Part shown: positions 36,308 through 45,341 of the stretch, in pieces
Position numbering within the stretch: the first letter of the stretch is position 1
Layout of the letters: each line of letters begins with the position of its first letter
Source of the DNA: Roseomonas sp. AR75
GTDB taxonomy: Bacteria; Pseudomonadota; Alphaproteobacteria; Acetobacterales; Acetobacteraceae
Length of the DNA: 64,000 nucleotides
Assembly: GCF_005222815.1 (NCBI RefSeq)
Contig: NZ_STGB01000004.1
Coordinates: 1,116,001-1,180,000, forward strand
Direction of reading: 5' to 3'
Notes under the pieces: model-generated
What the model was told of the DNA's origin: nothing
What the model saw: the letters and a program-made list of their open reading frames with translations, nothing else
The model's database searches: none
Program-made: the position numbers and the translations under genes

Positions 36308-37336
36308 ATGCATCGCAGGACCATCCTCGCCGGAGTCGGCGCCGCCATCGCCGCCCCAGCCTTCGCGCAGGGCAGGCCGGAGACATCGAGCCTCGCGCTC
36401 GGCTTCGGGCTCGATCCGGTCTTCGCGCCGCACATCGTTGCCATGCAGAAGGGCTGGCTGCGCGAGGCCGGCTTCACCGAGGTCACCACGCGCAGCTTCA
36501 CCGGCGGCGCGTTGGCCGGCGAGGCACTGCTTTCGGGCGGCATCCAGCTTTGGACACCGGGCAATCTGCCGCCGATCTCCATGGCGCATACCGGCATCCC
36601 CATCGTCGTGCTCGGCACCAACTGCATCGCGACGGCAGCCGAGCTGCTGGTGGCGCGGAAGGATGCGAACATCCGCGCGCCGGAGGACCTTTACCGCATC
36701 CGCATCGGCCTGCTGGCCGGTTCCACCGCCTCCGCGACGCTGCACAACCTGGCGAAGCACTACAACCTGGATGAGCGGCGCCTGCAGGTGGTCAACATGC
36801 CGCCGCCGGAGCAGCTTGCCGCGCTGAATGGCGGGCAGATCGGCGCGCTGCTGTGCTGGCAGCCCTGGGGCTACAATGCGCTGCGCAGCGACGCCAACGA
36901 GCTGCTGCACAGCGGCACGACCAGCAACTTCGCGTCCAACCGCGGTGCGGCGGTGCAGGTCTCGGCCACGCGTTCCATCTTCGTGGCCTCGCAGGATTTC
37001 GTGAAGCGCAATCCCAATGCGACGCGCGCGCTGATGGCGGTGCTGGTGCGGGGGCAGCGCTACGTCGCCGATCCCGCGAACCGCGCCGAGATCCTGCCGA
37101 TGATCGCCGAGCAGACGCGGCAGCCACGCGAGCTGGTGGAGGCGATCTGGGGCCAGTACGTCTTCGATCCCGCCTTCGACCAGCCCTATGTCGCGGACAT
37201 GGAGAACATGACGGCGTATCTGGTGGCCTCCGGCCGCGTGCGGCAGGCACGCAACCCGCTGGACTACACCTACACAGACCCGGTCGCCGCGGCCGATCCG
37301 GCGCTGGTGAAGGTGCCGGGCCGCTGGAAGCCGTGA
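36308..37336 (+). CDS. NMT1/SsuA-like ABC transporter receptor
   Basis: A 342-aa periplasmic binding protein. The ATG at 36308 is chosen over 36290 because AGGGAGAGAGAC lies directly before it and it starts the signal peptide cleanly (MHRRTILAGVGAAIAAPAFAQG). The mature N-lobe includes LGFGLDPVFAPHIVAMQKGWLREAGF. It is the receptor for the SsuBCC-like importer immediately upstream. Its stop overlaps the first Gfo/Idh gene (GTGA), tying uptake to oxidation. Confidence 0.9.
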   Translation: MHRRTILAGVGAAIAAPAFAQGRPETSSLALGFGLDPVFAPHIVAMQKGWLREAGFTEVTTRSFTGGALAGEALLSGGIQLWTPGNLPPISMAHTGIPIVVLGTNCIATAAELLVARKDANIRAPEDLYRIRIGLLAGSTASATLHNLAKHYNLDERRLQVVNMPPPEQLAALNGGQIGALLCWQPWGYNALRSDANELLHSGTTSNFASNRGAAVQVSATRSIFVASQDFVKRNPNATRALMAVLVRGQRYVADPANRAEILPMIAEQTRQPRELVEAIWGQYVFDPAFDQPYVADMENMTAYLVASGRVRQARNPLDYTYTDPVAAADPALVKVPGRWKP

Positions 37337-38352
37337 CGCTCGGCGTCGCCATCGCGGGCGCGGGCTTCATTGCGGAATACCACCTCGCCGCGCTGGCCCG
37401 CCTGCCCGAGGTGTCGCTGCGCGCGGTGATGTCGCGCCGGCTGACATCCGCCGAAGCCGTCGCGCGGCGCTTCGGCATCGGCGATGCAACCGACAGCCTG
37501 GATGCGTTGCTCGCGCGCGCGGATGTGCAGGCCGTCGTGGTGGCGACACCGGACGACACGCATGAGGCCGTCGCCAGCGCCTGCCTGGAAGCCGGCAAGG
37601 CCGTGCTGCTGCAGAAGCCGATGGCCGGCGACAGCGCCGCCTGCCGTAGGCTGATCGCGGTCGCCGAGCGCACCGGCAGCGACCTCCAGGTTTCCTGGAT
37701 GCACCGCTACTTCGAGGAAGTGGACGCGGCGCGTGCCCTGATCGCGCAAGGGGCCATCGGCCGCGTCACCTCCCTCCGTCTGCGCAACGCCACACCCGGG
37801 CCGGATTGGGGCGCCTGGTTCTTCCAGGCTGGGCGCGTCGGCGGCGGCGTCGTGCTGCAACTCGGCGCGCATGGCATCGACCTGCTTGAGCACATGTTCT
37901 CCGACATCGCCACCGTCTCCGCGCACACCGCCACGCTGGTGCCGGTGCGGCGCCTGGCGGACGGCAGCGAGGTGCGCGTGGAGAACGCCGACAGCGCCTG
38001 GGCGACCTATCGCCTGGCCGACGGCATCGTCGCCAGCCACGAGATGTCGATGATCGAGGCCGCCGGCTGCGACCGCTTCCGCATGGAGATCTACGGCACG
38101 GAGGGCACGATCTGGCTGCGGACGGAGCGCGGTCGCCTGGCCGTGTTCACCCGCGATCACGGCTGGCGCATGCCGGACCTGTCGCAGGCCACGCTCGGCG
38201 TTGCGCATCACCGCCACTGGGTCGCGGGGCTGCTCGGTGCGGCGCCGAAGGCCGATACGGCGCGCGCCGGCCTGCGAAGCCTGCTGGTCGCCGAGGCGAT
38301 CGCGCGTTCCCATATGGCATCGGGGACAGAGACAGTGGTGGAGGCCGTGTGA
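37333..38352 (+). CDS. Gfo/Idh/MocA-family oxidoreductase 1
   Basis: A 339-aa NAD(P)-dependent dehydrogenase with an N-terminal Rossmann domain (VAIAGAGFIAEYHLAALARL, about residues 4-23) and a C-terminal alpha/beta domain. The family EKP motif at the end of the cofactor domain reads QKP (VLLQKPM, about 92-98). QVSWMHRYF and LQLGAHGIDLLEHMF retain the substrate-side histidine region. Family members oxidise or reduce sugars, inositols and related polyols, among other substrates. GTG 37333 overlaps the receptor stop. Confidence 0.88.
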   Translation: MTLGVAIAGAGFIAEYHLAALARLPEVSLRAVMSRRLTSAEAVARRFGIGDATDSLDALLARADVQAVVVATPDDTHEAVASACLEAGKAVLLQKPMAGDSAACRRLIAVAERTGSDLQVSWMHRYFEEVDAARALIAQGAIGRVTSLRLRNATPGPDWGAWFFQAGRVGGGVVLQLGAHGIDLLEHMFSDIATVSAHTATLVPVRRLADGSEVRVENADSAWATYRLADGIVASHEMSMIEAAGCDRFRMEIYGTEGTIWLRTERGRLAVFTRDHGWRMPDLSQATLGVAHHRHWVAGLLGAAPKADTARAGLRSLLVAEAIARSHMASGTETVVEAV

Positions 38353-39374
38353 TGATCCGCATCGCGATCCTCTCCTTCGCGCACTACCACGCGAATTTCT
38401 GGGCCGAGGAGTTCCGGGCGCAGGACGGCATCGAACTCGCCTGCGTCTGGGACGACGACGCGGCGCGCGGGCAGGATGCCGCCGCCCGCTTCGGCACGCG
38501 CTTCGAGCCGGACCTTGGCGCCGCGCTCGGCGCCTGCGACGGCGTCGCGATCTGTTCCGAGACGCGCCAGCACCTGATGCTGTGCCGCGAGGCCGCCGCC
38601 GCGGGACGCGCCATCCTCTGCGAGAAGCCCACCGCGCGGAACGTCGCGGAGGTTGACGCCATCGCCGAGGCCGCCGCGGCCACCGGCGTGCTGTTCATGC
38701 AATCCTTTCCCAAGCGCCTCGACCCCGCTTCCCACGCGCTGAGGCGCATCGTGGAGGAGGGAACATTGGGAAAAATCCACACCGTCCGCATCCGCCACGG
38801 CCATTTCTACGGCACCGCCGAGGATTTCCGGTCGCGCTGGTATGTCCGCATCGGCGAGAGCGGCGGCGGCGCGCTGCTGGACGAAGGCGTGCATGGCGCG
38901 GATTTCCTCCGTTGGCTGTTCGGCCCGCCGGCCAGCGTGATCGCCACGACCTCCGCCGCGACGCTGGGCCTCGAAGTCGAGGACAACGCGACCGCCGTCT
39001 TCACCTGGGCCAGCGGCATCACCGCCGAGCTCACCGCCAGCTTCCTCTTCGCCGCGGGATCGGATTCGGTCGAGCTCTACGGCACCACCGGCACGGCGCT
39101 GCTCGGCGGCGTGGATCTCGCCTCGCGCGACATCACGGAAGCGCCCTTCCTGCGCGTCTATGCCGGCGGTGACCGCGTCTGGCGCGCCGAGGATGTCGTG
39201 CCGCGCTTCAAGCAGGGCCGCTTCCACCACGCCAATGCCGCCGCCTTCGCCGCCTGCCTGCGCGACGGCGCCGCGCCGCCCGCCACGCTGGCGGACGGAC
39301 GCGGCGCGCTGCTGATGATCGAGCGCGCCTACCAGGCCGCCGCCACCGGCGCCCGGCAGGAGATCGGCGCGTGA
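38352..39374 (+). CDS. Gfo/Idh/MocA-family oxidoreductase 2
   Basis: A 340-aa protein with the family architecture. The N-terminal IAILSFAHYHANFWAEEF lacks the usual GxGxxG glycine pattern, as in a Gfo subgroup with a modified nucleotide loop. It keeps ILCEKPTARN (about 91-100), KRLDPASHALRRI and LLDEGVHGADFLRWLFG. The ATG at 38352 overlaps the previous stop (TGATG); a GTG at 38349 is an alternative. It is one of three consecutive paralogues in the operon. Confidence 0.88.
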   Translation: MIRIAILSFAHYHANFWAEEFRAQDGIELACVWDDDAARGQDAAARFGTRFEPDLGAALGACDGVAICSETRQHLMLCREAAAAGRAILCEKPTARNVAEVDAIAEAAAATGVLFMQSFPKRLDPASHALRRIVEEGTLGKIHTVRIRHGHFYGTAEDFRSRWYVRIGESGGGALLDEGVHGADFLRWLFGPPASVIATTSAATLGLEVEDNATAVFTWASGITAELTASFLFAAGSDSVELYGTTGTALLGGVDLASRDITEAPFLRVYAGGDRVWRAEDVVPRFKQGRFHHANAAAFAACLRDGAAPPATLADGRGALLMIERAYQAAATGARQEIGA

Positions 39375-40351
39375 TCAACGTGGTCATGCTGGGCTGCGGC
39401 GGCTTCGCGCGGCGCTACCACATCCCGGCCCTGCTGGCCGATGACGGCGTGCGCATCGCCGGCATCTTCGACCCGCAGCCGGCGGACGCCGTGCGCGCGA
39501 TCTCCGCGCGCAGCGGCGCCGCGCTCGTCGCGCGGCTGGAAGACCTGCCCGATCTCGGTGGCACCACGCTCGCCATCGTCACCACGCCGCACACGCTGCA
39601 TGCCGCGCATGTCGCCGCGGCGCTGGCGCGCGGCTGGCACGTGCTGTGCGACAAGCCCTTCGTGATGCATGCCGCCGAGGCGCGCGACCTCGCGGCCGAG
39701 GCCGAACGCCGTGGCCTGCGCAACGCCGTCGCCTTCAATCGCCGCTACGACCGCGGCTGCCTGCGCGCCAAGGCGGCGCTGGATGCCGGCGCCATCGGTC
39801 CGGTGCGCTTCGTGCAGACCATCCAGCTCGGCTACGAGCGCGCGGGCTGGTTCCTCGATCCCGCGCTCGGCGGCGGCGGTCCGTACACCGGCCGCGCCAG
39901 CCACCTGGCGGACCTCATCCCCTGGCTGCTGCGCCGAGCGCCCACCGCGCTGCGCAGCCGCGTGCGGCAGGGTCCGCCCGGCCGCAGCGACCATGGCGGC
40001 TTCATCGAGCTGCTGTTCGGCGAGCTCGAATGCCACATGACCTGCATCGAGGAAGGCTGGCATGGCTGGGACGAGATCCGCATCTTCGGCGAGTCCGGCC
40101 TGATCGAGCTGCATCGACCGCTGAAGTTCCCGCTCGGCTGGTCCTGCCGCATCCACAGCCAGGGCGGCGCGGCGATGGAATGGCTGGAGGCCGATCCGGT
40201 GCATGGCGACGCCACCCGCGACATGCTCGCGGCGCTGCGCAGCGGCAGCGCCGTCGCCTGCGATTTTCGCGCGGCCGTCACCTCCGTCGCCGTGGTGGAA
40301 GCCGCCTTCGCCTCTGGTCGCGACGGCGCTTGGAAGGCGCTTGGCGCATGA
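39371..40351 (+). CDS. Gfo/Idh/MocA-family oxidoreductase 3
   Basis: A 326-aa dehydrogenase with Rossmann motif MLGCGGFARRYHIPALL (about residues 6-22), VLCDKPFVMH (EKP motif as DKP) and NRRYDRGCLRAKAALDAGAIG. GTG 39371 overlaps the second paralogue's stop. Sequence divergence among the three suggests successive steps or different stereochemistry rather than recent duplication. Its stop overlaps the hydrolase start (ATGA). Confidence 0.88.
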   Translation: MINVVMLGCGGFARRYHIPALLADDGVRIAGIFDPQPADAVRAISARSGAALVARLEDLPDLGGTTLAIVTTPHTLHAAHVAAALARGWHVLCDKPFVMHAAEARDLAAEAERRGLRNAVAFNRRYDRGCLRAKAALDAGAIGPVRFVQTIQLGYERAGWFLDPALGGGGPYTGRASHLADLIPWLLRRAPTALRSRVRQGPPGRSDHGGFIELLFGELECHMTCIEEGWHGWDEIRIFGESGLIELHRPLKFPLGWSCRIHSQGGAAMEWLEADPVHGDATRDMLAALRSGSAVACDFRAAVTSVAVVEAAFASGRDGAWKALGA

Positions 40352-41091
40352 TCCCGCTTTCGCTTGACATGGGCGGCGGCGGCGCGATGGCACTGCACGC
40401 CTTCCCGCCGCCGGCGGGCATGGCGCCGAAGGGCGGCGTGATCTTCTACATGGACGCCTTCGGCCTGCGCCCGGAGCTCGACGGCCTCTGCGAGCAGTAT
40501 GCGCAGGATGGCTGGTTCGCGCTGCTGCCCGATCTCTACTGGCGGCTGCCGCGCCGCAGCTTCCCGGTGCCGCCGAGTGCCGGCGCGCCGCTCGATCCCG
40601 CCATGACCGAGGCGAACCTCGCCACCACCATGACGATGACCACCGCCGACACGCGGATCGTCCTGGATGACGCTGCGCGGCGCTTCGGCCTGCAGCGCTT
40701 CGGCGCCGTCGGCCATTGCATGGGCGCGCGCCACGCGCTGGCCGCCGCCACCGCCTGGCCCGACCGCGTGCTGGCGGCCGCCTGCCTGCATGGCGGGCGC
40801 ATGGTGACGGAGGGCGCGGACAGTCCGCACCTGCTGATCCGCCGCTGCCCCGGCCCGCTCTACATCGCCATGGCGCGCGACGACGAGACCTGCCCCGAGG
40901 CGCATCAGCGCCTGCTGGAAGCGGAGGCGCAGGCGGCCGGTCCGCGCGTCACCATCGAGCGCGTCGATGCGCTGCATGGCTGGACCTTTCCGGAGCGCTA
41001 TTGTTACGACGCAGCGGCAGCGCGGCGCGGCTTCGCCCATGTCCGCGGACTCTTCGGCGGTGCCATCGCAAGCCCTCCCACGGGATCGTGA
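40348..41091 (+). CDS. Dienelactone hydrolase-family alpha/beta hydrolase
   Basis: A 247-aa alpha/beta hydrolase. The nucleophile motif GHCMGA has C124 in place of serine, as in true dienelactone hydrolases. The acid is D178 or D179 (MARDDET) and the histidine is H210 (ALHGW). No signal peptide. It is the last gene of the ten-gene operon. Ring-opening of a lactone made by the three dehydrogenases is a reasonable inference, since Gfo/Idh enzymes often produce lactones. Confidence 0.87.
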   Translation: MIPLSLDMGGGGAMALHAFPPPAGMAPKGGVIFYMDAFGLRPELDGLCEQYAQDGWFALLPDLYWRLPRRSFPVPPSAGAPLDPAMTEANLATTMTMTTADTRIVLDDAARRFGLQRFGAVGHCMGARHALAAATAWPDRVLAAACLHGGRMVTEGADSPHLLIRRCPGPLYIAMARDDETCPEAHQRLLEAEAQAAGPRVTIERVDALHGWTFPERYCYDAAAARRGFAHVRGLFGGAIASPPTGS

Positions 41092-41098
41092 TTCGCCG

Positions 41099-41125
41099 GG
41101 AACGCGGCCGCAACGGTCGCGTTCC
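41099..41125 (+). repeat. Strong hairpin downstream of the ten-gene operon
   Basis: GGAACGCG (41099-41106) and CGCGTTCC (41118-41125) are perfect complements. The inner GCCG/CGGT adds four more pairs (one G-T), leaving a three-base CAA loop. It begins 8 bp after the last stop of the operon. There is no T-tract after it, so it is a 3'-end protection or attenuation structure rather than a classical intrinsic terminator. Confidence 0.6.
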
Positions 41126-41166
41126 TGCGATGGGCGCTCCCGCCCGAAGGGTCTATATAAGCGCCG

Positions 41167-43788
41167 ATGTCTGCCCCCCTCAGCACGCGCCTCGTCGCGC
41201 CCGCCTTCCTGGCCGGCGGCGGAGAGATGGGCGAGCGCATCCGCCGGCACGACTGGGCGGCGACGCCGCTCGGGCCGCTTGGCGCCTGGCCGCAGCCTTT
41301 GCGCGTCGCCCTCGGCATCTGCCTGCATTCCAGCTTCCCGACCGCGATCTACTGGGGGCCGGATCTGCGGCTGCTCTACAACGACGCCTGGGCGGTGATC
41401 CCCGCGGAGCGCCATCCCTGGGCGCTCGGTCGGCCGGCGCGCGAGGTCTGGGCCGATATCTGGGAGGTGGTGGCGCCGCAATTCGCGCGTGTGATGGACA
41501 CTGGCGAAGGCTTTTCCACCTTCGACCAGATGCTGCCGATGCAGCGTGGCGGGCGCAAGGAAGAAACCTACTGGAACTACAGCATCACGCCGATCCACGG
41601 TGCGGACGGCCGCGTCGCCGGCATCTTCAACCAGGGCAACGAGACCACGGAGCGCGTGCTGGCGGAGCGCCGGCAGACCTTCCTGCTGGCGTTGGCCGAT
41701 CGGCTGCGCGCCCTGTCCGACCCGCGGCAGGTGATCGCCGCCACGCAGGAAGCCCTCGGCCGCCATCTCGGCGCGAACCGCGTCGGCTACGGCGAGGTGG
41801 ACGCCACGGCGCGCTGGCTGACGACCGACGGAAACTGGACCGACGGCGCCGTCTCGCAGACGCCCCGCACCCGCGACCTCGCTGCCTTCGGGCCGGAGAT
41901 CCTGGCCACGCTGCGCAGCGGCAGCACGCTCGTCGTGCATGACATCGTGACGGACCCGCGCACCGCCACGCCAGAAAGCCGCGCCGCCTTCGCACGCATC
42001 GAGGCGGCGGCGGCGGTGGCGGCCACCTTCGTGCAGGGTGGCCGCGTCCGCGCCGGCCTCTTCGTGCATTCACGCAACGCCCGGCGCTGGTCCGACAGCG
42101 ACATCCGCCTGGTGGAAGCCGTCGCGGAGCGCACCTGGGCGGCGGTGGAACGCGCCCGCGCCGAGACCGCCCTGCGGGAGAGCGAGGCGCGCTTCCGCAT
42201 CATGGCCGATTGCGCGCCCCTGATGCTGTGGGTGACGGAGCCGGACGGAAGCTGCAGCTACCTGAACAGGAACTGGTACGACTATACCGGCCAGACCGAG
42301 GCCGAGGCGCTGGGCTACGGCTGGCTTGAGGCGGTGCATCCGGAGGACCGCGCCCGTTCCGCCGAGTGCTTCCGCGCCGCCAATGAGCGCAGCGAGGCGT
42401 TCCGCCTGGAATACCGCCTCCGCCGGCATGACGGCGCCTATCGCTGGGCCATCGACGCGGCGGCGCCGCGCTTCGGCGAGCACGGCGAGTTCCTCGGCTA
42501 TGTCGGCTCCGTCATGGACATCGACGAGCGCCACGAGGCCGAGACGCGGCTGCGCGCCAGCGAGGAGCGCTACCGCAACCTGGCGGAGACGCTGGAGCAC
42601 CGCGTGGCGGAGGCCGTTTCCGAACGCGCCCGCACCGAGGAGGCGCTGCGCCAGGCGCAGAAGCTGGAGGCGATCGGCCAACTCACCGGCGGCGTCGCGC
42701 ATGACTTCAACAACCTGCTGACGGTGATCCGCTCCTCGGCCGACCTGCTGCGTCGCGACGACCTGCCGGAAGCGCGGCGCCGCCGCTACCTCGACGCCAT
42801 CCGCGACACGGTGGACCGCGCCGCGCGCGTCACCGGCCAGCTTCTCGCCTTCGCGCGTCGCCAGGCGCTGCGCCCGCAGGTGTTCAGCGCGGCGGAGCGC
42901 GTGCTGTCGGTGACCGACATGCTGCGCTCCGTGCTCGGCTCCCGCGTGCGGCTGGCGGTGGATGCCGGCTGCGGCGACTGCCTCGTGCTGGCCGATCCCA
43001 GCCAGTTCGAGGCCGCGCTGGTCAACATCGCCGTCAACGCCCGCGACGCGATGGATGGGGAGGGGCTGCTCTCCGTCAGCGTGCGGCAGGTGGCGGGGAT
43101 GCCGCGCATCCGCGGCCATTCCGGCGGAGCCGGGGATTTCGTGGCGATCGCGCTGGCCGACACCGGCTGCGGCATCCCGCCCGAGCGCATCTCCCACATC
43201 TTCGAGCCGTTCTTCACCACGAAGGAGGTCGGCAAGGGCACCGGCCTCGGCCTTAGCCAGGTCTACGGCTTCGCCAAGCAGTCCGGCGGCGACGTGGCGG
43301 TGGCGAGCGAGGTCGGCCGCGGCACCACCTTCACCCTCTACCTCCCGCGCGCCTCGCAGGAGGACGCCGTCCTGCTGCAGGAGGCGGAGGCGCAGGACGC
43401 GCCGGAGAGCGGCGAGGGGCTGCGCGTGCTGCTGGTGGAGGACAATGCCGAGGTCGGCGCCTTCACCGCGCAGATCCTGCGCGACCTCGGCTTTCCCACG
43501 GTGCTCGCGGCCAACACGGCGGAGGCGCTGGCGCGGCTCGAGGAGCCCGAGGCGCGCTTCGACGTGGTGTTCTCCGACGTCGTGATGCCCGGGCGCAGCG
43601 GCATCGAGCTCGGCGAGGAAGTGCGGCGGCGCTATCCCGGTGTCGCGGTGGTGCTGACCTCCGGCTACAGCCATGTGCTGGCCGAGGAAGGCCGCCACGG
43701 CTTCGAACTGCTGCACAAGCCCTATGCCGCGGCGGAACTCTCGCAGGTGCTGCGCCGCGCCGCGCGCAATGCTCAGCGCGCGGGATAG
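41167..43788 (+). CDS. Hybrid sensor histidine kinase with receiver domain
   Basis: An 873-aa soluble kinase. It has an N-terminal PAS-like domain (about 30-165), a GAF domain (170-330), a PAS/PAC pair (340-460), a coiled-coil and a HisKA domain with phospho-acceptor H512 in GGVAHDFNN. HATPase N-box N620/N624, G-boxes DTGCGI (665-670) and GTGLGL (691-696) follow. The C-terminal receiver has E758-D759, phospho-acceptor D804 and K851. No transmembrane segments are present, so the input is cytoplasmic (light, redox or small molecules). No output regulator is adjacent. A TATATAAG box lies only 6 bases before the ATG and no Shine-Dalgarno is seen, so a leaderless mRNA is possible. It overlaps the convergent gene by 16 bp. 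Confidence 0.92.
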   Translation: MSAPLSTRLVAPAFLAGGGEMGERIRRHDWAATPLGPLGAWPQPLRVALGICLHSSFPTAIYWGPDLRLLYNDAWAVIPAERHPWALGRPAREVWADIWEVVAPQFARVMDTGEGFSTFDQMLPMQRGGRKEETYWNYSITPIHGADGRVAGIFNQGNETTERVLAERRQTFLLALADRLRALSDPRQVIAATQEALGRHLGANRVGYGEVDATARWLTTDGNWTDGAVSQTPRTRDLAAFGPEILATLRSGSTLVVHDIVTDPRTATPESRAAFARIEAAAAVAATFVQGGRVRAGLFVHSRNARRWSDSDIRLVEAVAERTWAAVERARAETALRESEARFRIMADCAPLMLWVTEPDGSCSYLNRNWYDYTGQTEAEALGYGWLEAVHPEDRARSAECFRAANERSEAFRLEYRLRRHDGAYRWAIDAAAPRFGEHGEFLGYVGSVMDIDERHEAETRLRASEERYRNLAETLEHRVAEAVSERARTEEALRQAQKLEAIGQLTGGVAHDFNNLLTVIRSSADLLRRDDLPEARRRRYLDAIRDTVDRAARVTGQLLAFARRQALRPQVFSAAERVLSVTDMLRSVLGSRVRLAVDAGCGDCLVLADPSQFEAALVNIAVNARDAMDGEGLLSVSVRQVAGMPRIRGHSGGAGDFVAIALADTGCGIPPERISHIFEPFFTTKEVGKGTGLGLSQVYGFAKQSGGDVAVASEVGRGTTFTLYLPRASQEDAVLLQEAEAQDAPESGEGLRVLLVEDNAEVGAFTAQILRDLGFPTVLAANTAEALARLEEPEARFDVVFSDVVMPGRSGIELGEEVRRRYPGVAVVLTSGYSHVLAEEGRHGFELLHKPYAAAELSQVLRRAARNAQRAG

Positions 43789-45341
43789 GCGGAGATCGCC
43801 AGCGTGTATTCGTCCGCGCGGCCGCGATAGCCGAAGCCGCGCCGCGTCGCCCAGGCGGCGCGCTGGAAATACAGCGGCACCAGCGCCCGGTCGGGAAGCG
43901 CGATATCGGTCGCGCGGGCCAGCGCTGCCGCGCGCCGTGCGGCATCCGTCTCCGTCATCGCCGCGTCCAGCGCCGCCTCGAACGCTTCGTTGGCGTAGCC
44001 GAGGAAATTGAGCTGCCCCCAGCCGCTCGGCCGGCCGCGGGCGCCAAGCAGCGCCCGCAGCGCCAGCGCGGCGTCGCCGGTCTCGGTGGACCAGCCATTC
44101 AGCGCGAAGCTGGCCTCGCCCCGGATCATGCGTGCGCGCAGCACGCTGTTCGGCAAGGCCGCCGGCTCCACCGACAGGCCGATGCGGCGCAGCATGGTCG
44201 CGACGGCCACCAGCACCTTCTCGTCGTTCAGGTAGCGGTCGTTCGGCCCGTGCAGCACCAGCCGCGCCTCTGCCGGCATGCCGGCCTCGCGCAGCAGCCG
44301 GCGCGCTTCCGCCGGGTCGAAGCGATCGGGCGGCAATGCCGCGCTGGCCCCCGGCCAGCCCGGCGGCACCACCTGTCCCGCGGGCTCCGCCGCCCCGCCC
44401 ATCACCTGTTCCGCCAGGGCCGCACGATCGATCGCCAGGCTGATCGCCCGGCGCACCCGCGCATCGCGCAGCGGGTTCGGCTGCAGCGGCCGACCCGCCG
44501 CATCCGTGACGAACGGGGAGGCGTCGCGCGTCAGGTCCAGGTTGAGGAAGATGATGCGCGTCGTCGTCGCCAGCAGCAGCCCGATGTCGTCGCGCCGCGC
44601 CAGCACCCCCAGCGCGCTGGTCGGCACCTGCTCGATCAGGTCGAGTTCGCCCGCGAGCAGGCCGGCGACGCGCGAGCCCTCGTTCGGTCGCGGCAGGATC
44701 TCCACCCGGCTCCAGGGCTGCGCCGGGCCCCACCAGCCCTCGTTGCGCGCGAGCGACAGCGCGGTGCCGCGGGTCCAGCCGACCAGGCGATAAGGCCCGG
44801 TGCCTGTCACCGCGCCGGCGTTGAACGCCTCCGTGCCGAGGCCGGCGGCGCCGCGGGGGATGATCATCGCCGCGGTCAGGTCGAAGGGCAGGCCGGCATG
44901 CGGCGCGGCGGTGCGCAGGTCCAGCGTCGCCGCATCCAACACCGTCACCGACCGAAGCTGCCTGTAATAGGAGGCATAGCCCCCCACGCCGCCCGGCGGG
45001 TCCATCGCGCGCGCCAGCGATGCCGCGACATCGGCCGCGCCGAAGGGCTGGCCGTCATGGAAGCGCACATCGGCGCGCAGCCGCACCACCCAGCGCGTCG
45101 CATCCGCCGGATCCATCGTCCAGGACGCCGCCAGCCCCGGCACCAGGCGGTGCTGCGCGTCATGCGTCACCAGCGTCTCGTAGATGTGGCGCAGCGCCTG
45201 GACGTTGGGCGCCGTGGCGCTCTGGTGCGGATCGAGCGTGCGCGTCTCCACCGCCACGCCGATGCGCAGCGGTTCCGCCGCGGCACCGGTGCCGAGGAGC
45301 AGGCCGAGCAGCAGAAGGCCGGCGCGCGCGGCGTCAGCCAC
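43773..45341 (-). CDS. ABC transporter receptor, peptide/nickel type (SBP_bac_5)
   Basis: A 522-aa periplasmic binding protein of the DppA/OppA family. The signal peptide runs to about residue 20 (LLLLGLLLGTGAAAEP). LRIGVAVETRTLDPHQSATAPNVQALRHIYETLV is the usual family opening, and ARNEGWWG and LAIDRAALAEQVMGG are standard internal motifs. GTG 45341 is chosen because it starts a good signal peptide and overlaps the ATP-grasp gene by 8 bp. No permease or ATPase genes accompany it. Its only operon partner is the TupA-like gene upstream, an unusual pairing. Confidence 0.88.
   Translation of the reverse strand: MADAARAGLLLLGLLLGTGAAAEPLRIGVAVETRTLDPHQSATAPNVQALRHIYETLVTHDAQHRLVPGLAASWTMDPADATRWVVRLRADVRFHDGQPFGAADVAASLARAMDPPGGVGGYASYYRQLRSVTVLDAATLDLRTAAPHAGLPFDLTAAMIIPRGAAGLGTEAFNAGAVTGTGPYRLVGWTRGTALSLARNEGWWGPAQPWSRVEILPRPNEGSRVAGLLAGELDLIEQVPTSALGVLARRDDIGLLLATTTRIIFLNLDLTRDASPFVTDAAGRPLQPNPLRDARVRRAISLAIDRAALAEQVMGGAAEPAGQVVPPGWPGASAALPPDRFDPAEARRLLREAGMPAEARLVLHGPNDRYLNDEKVLVAVATMLRRIGLSVEPAALPNSVLRARMIRGEASFALNGWSTETGDAALALRALLGARGRPSGWGQLNFLGYANEAFEAALDAAMTETDAARRAAALARATDIALPDRALVPLYFQRAAWATRRGFGYRGRADEYTLAISAYPAR

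Noticed and set aside
41099..41125. Intrinsic terminator after the ten-gene operon
   Set aside because: The stem is strong but no T-tract follows, so it was listed only as a hairpin.
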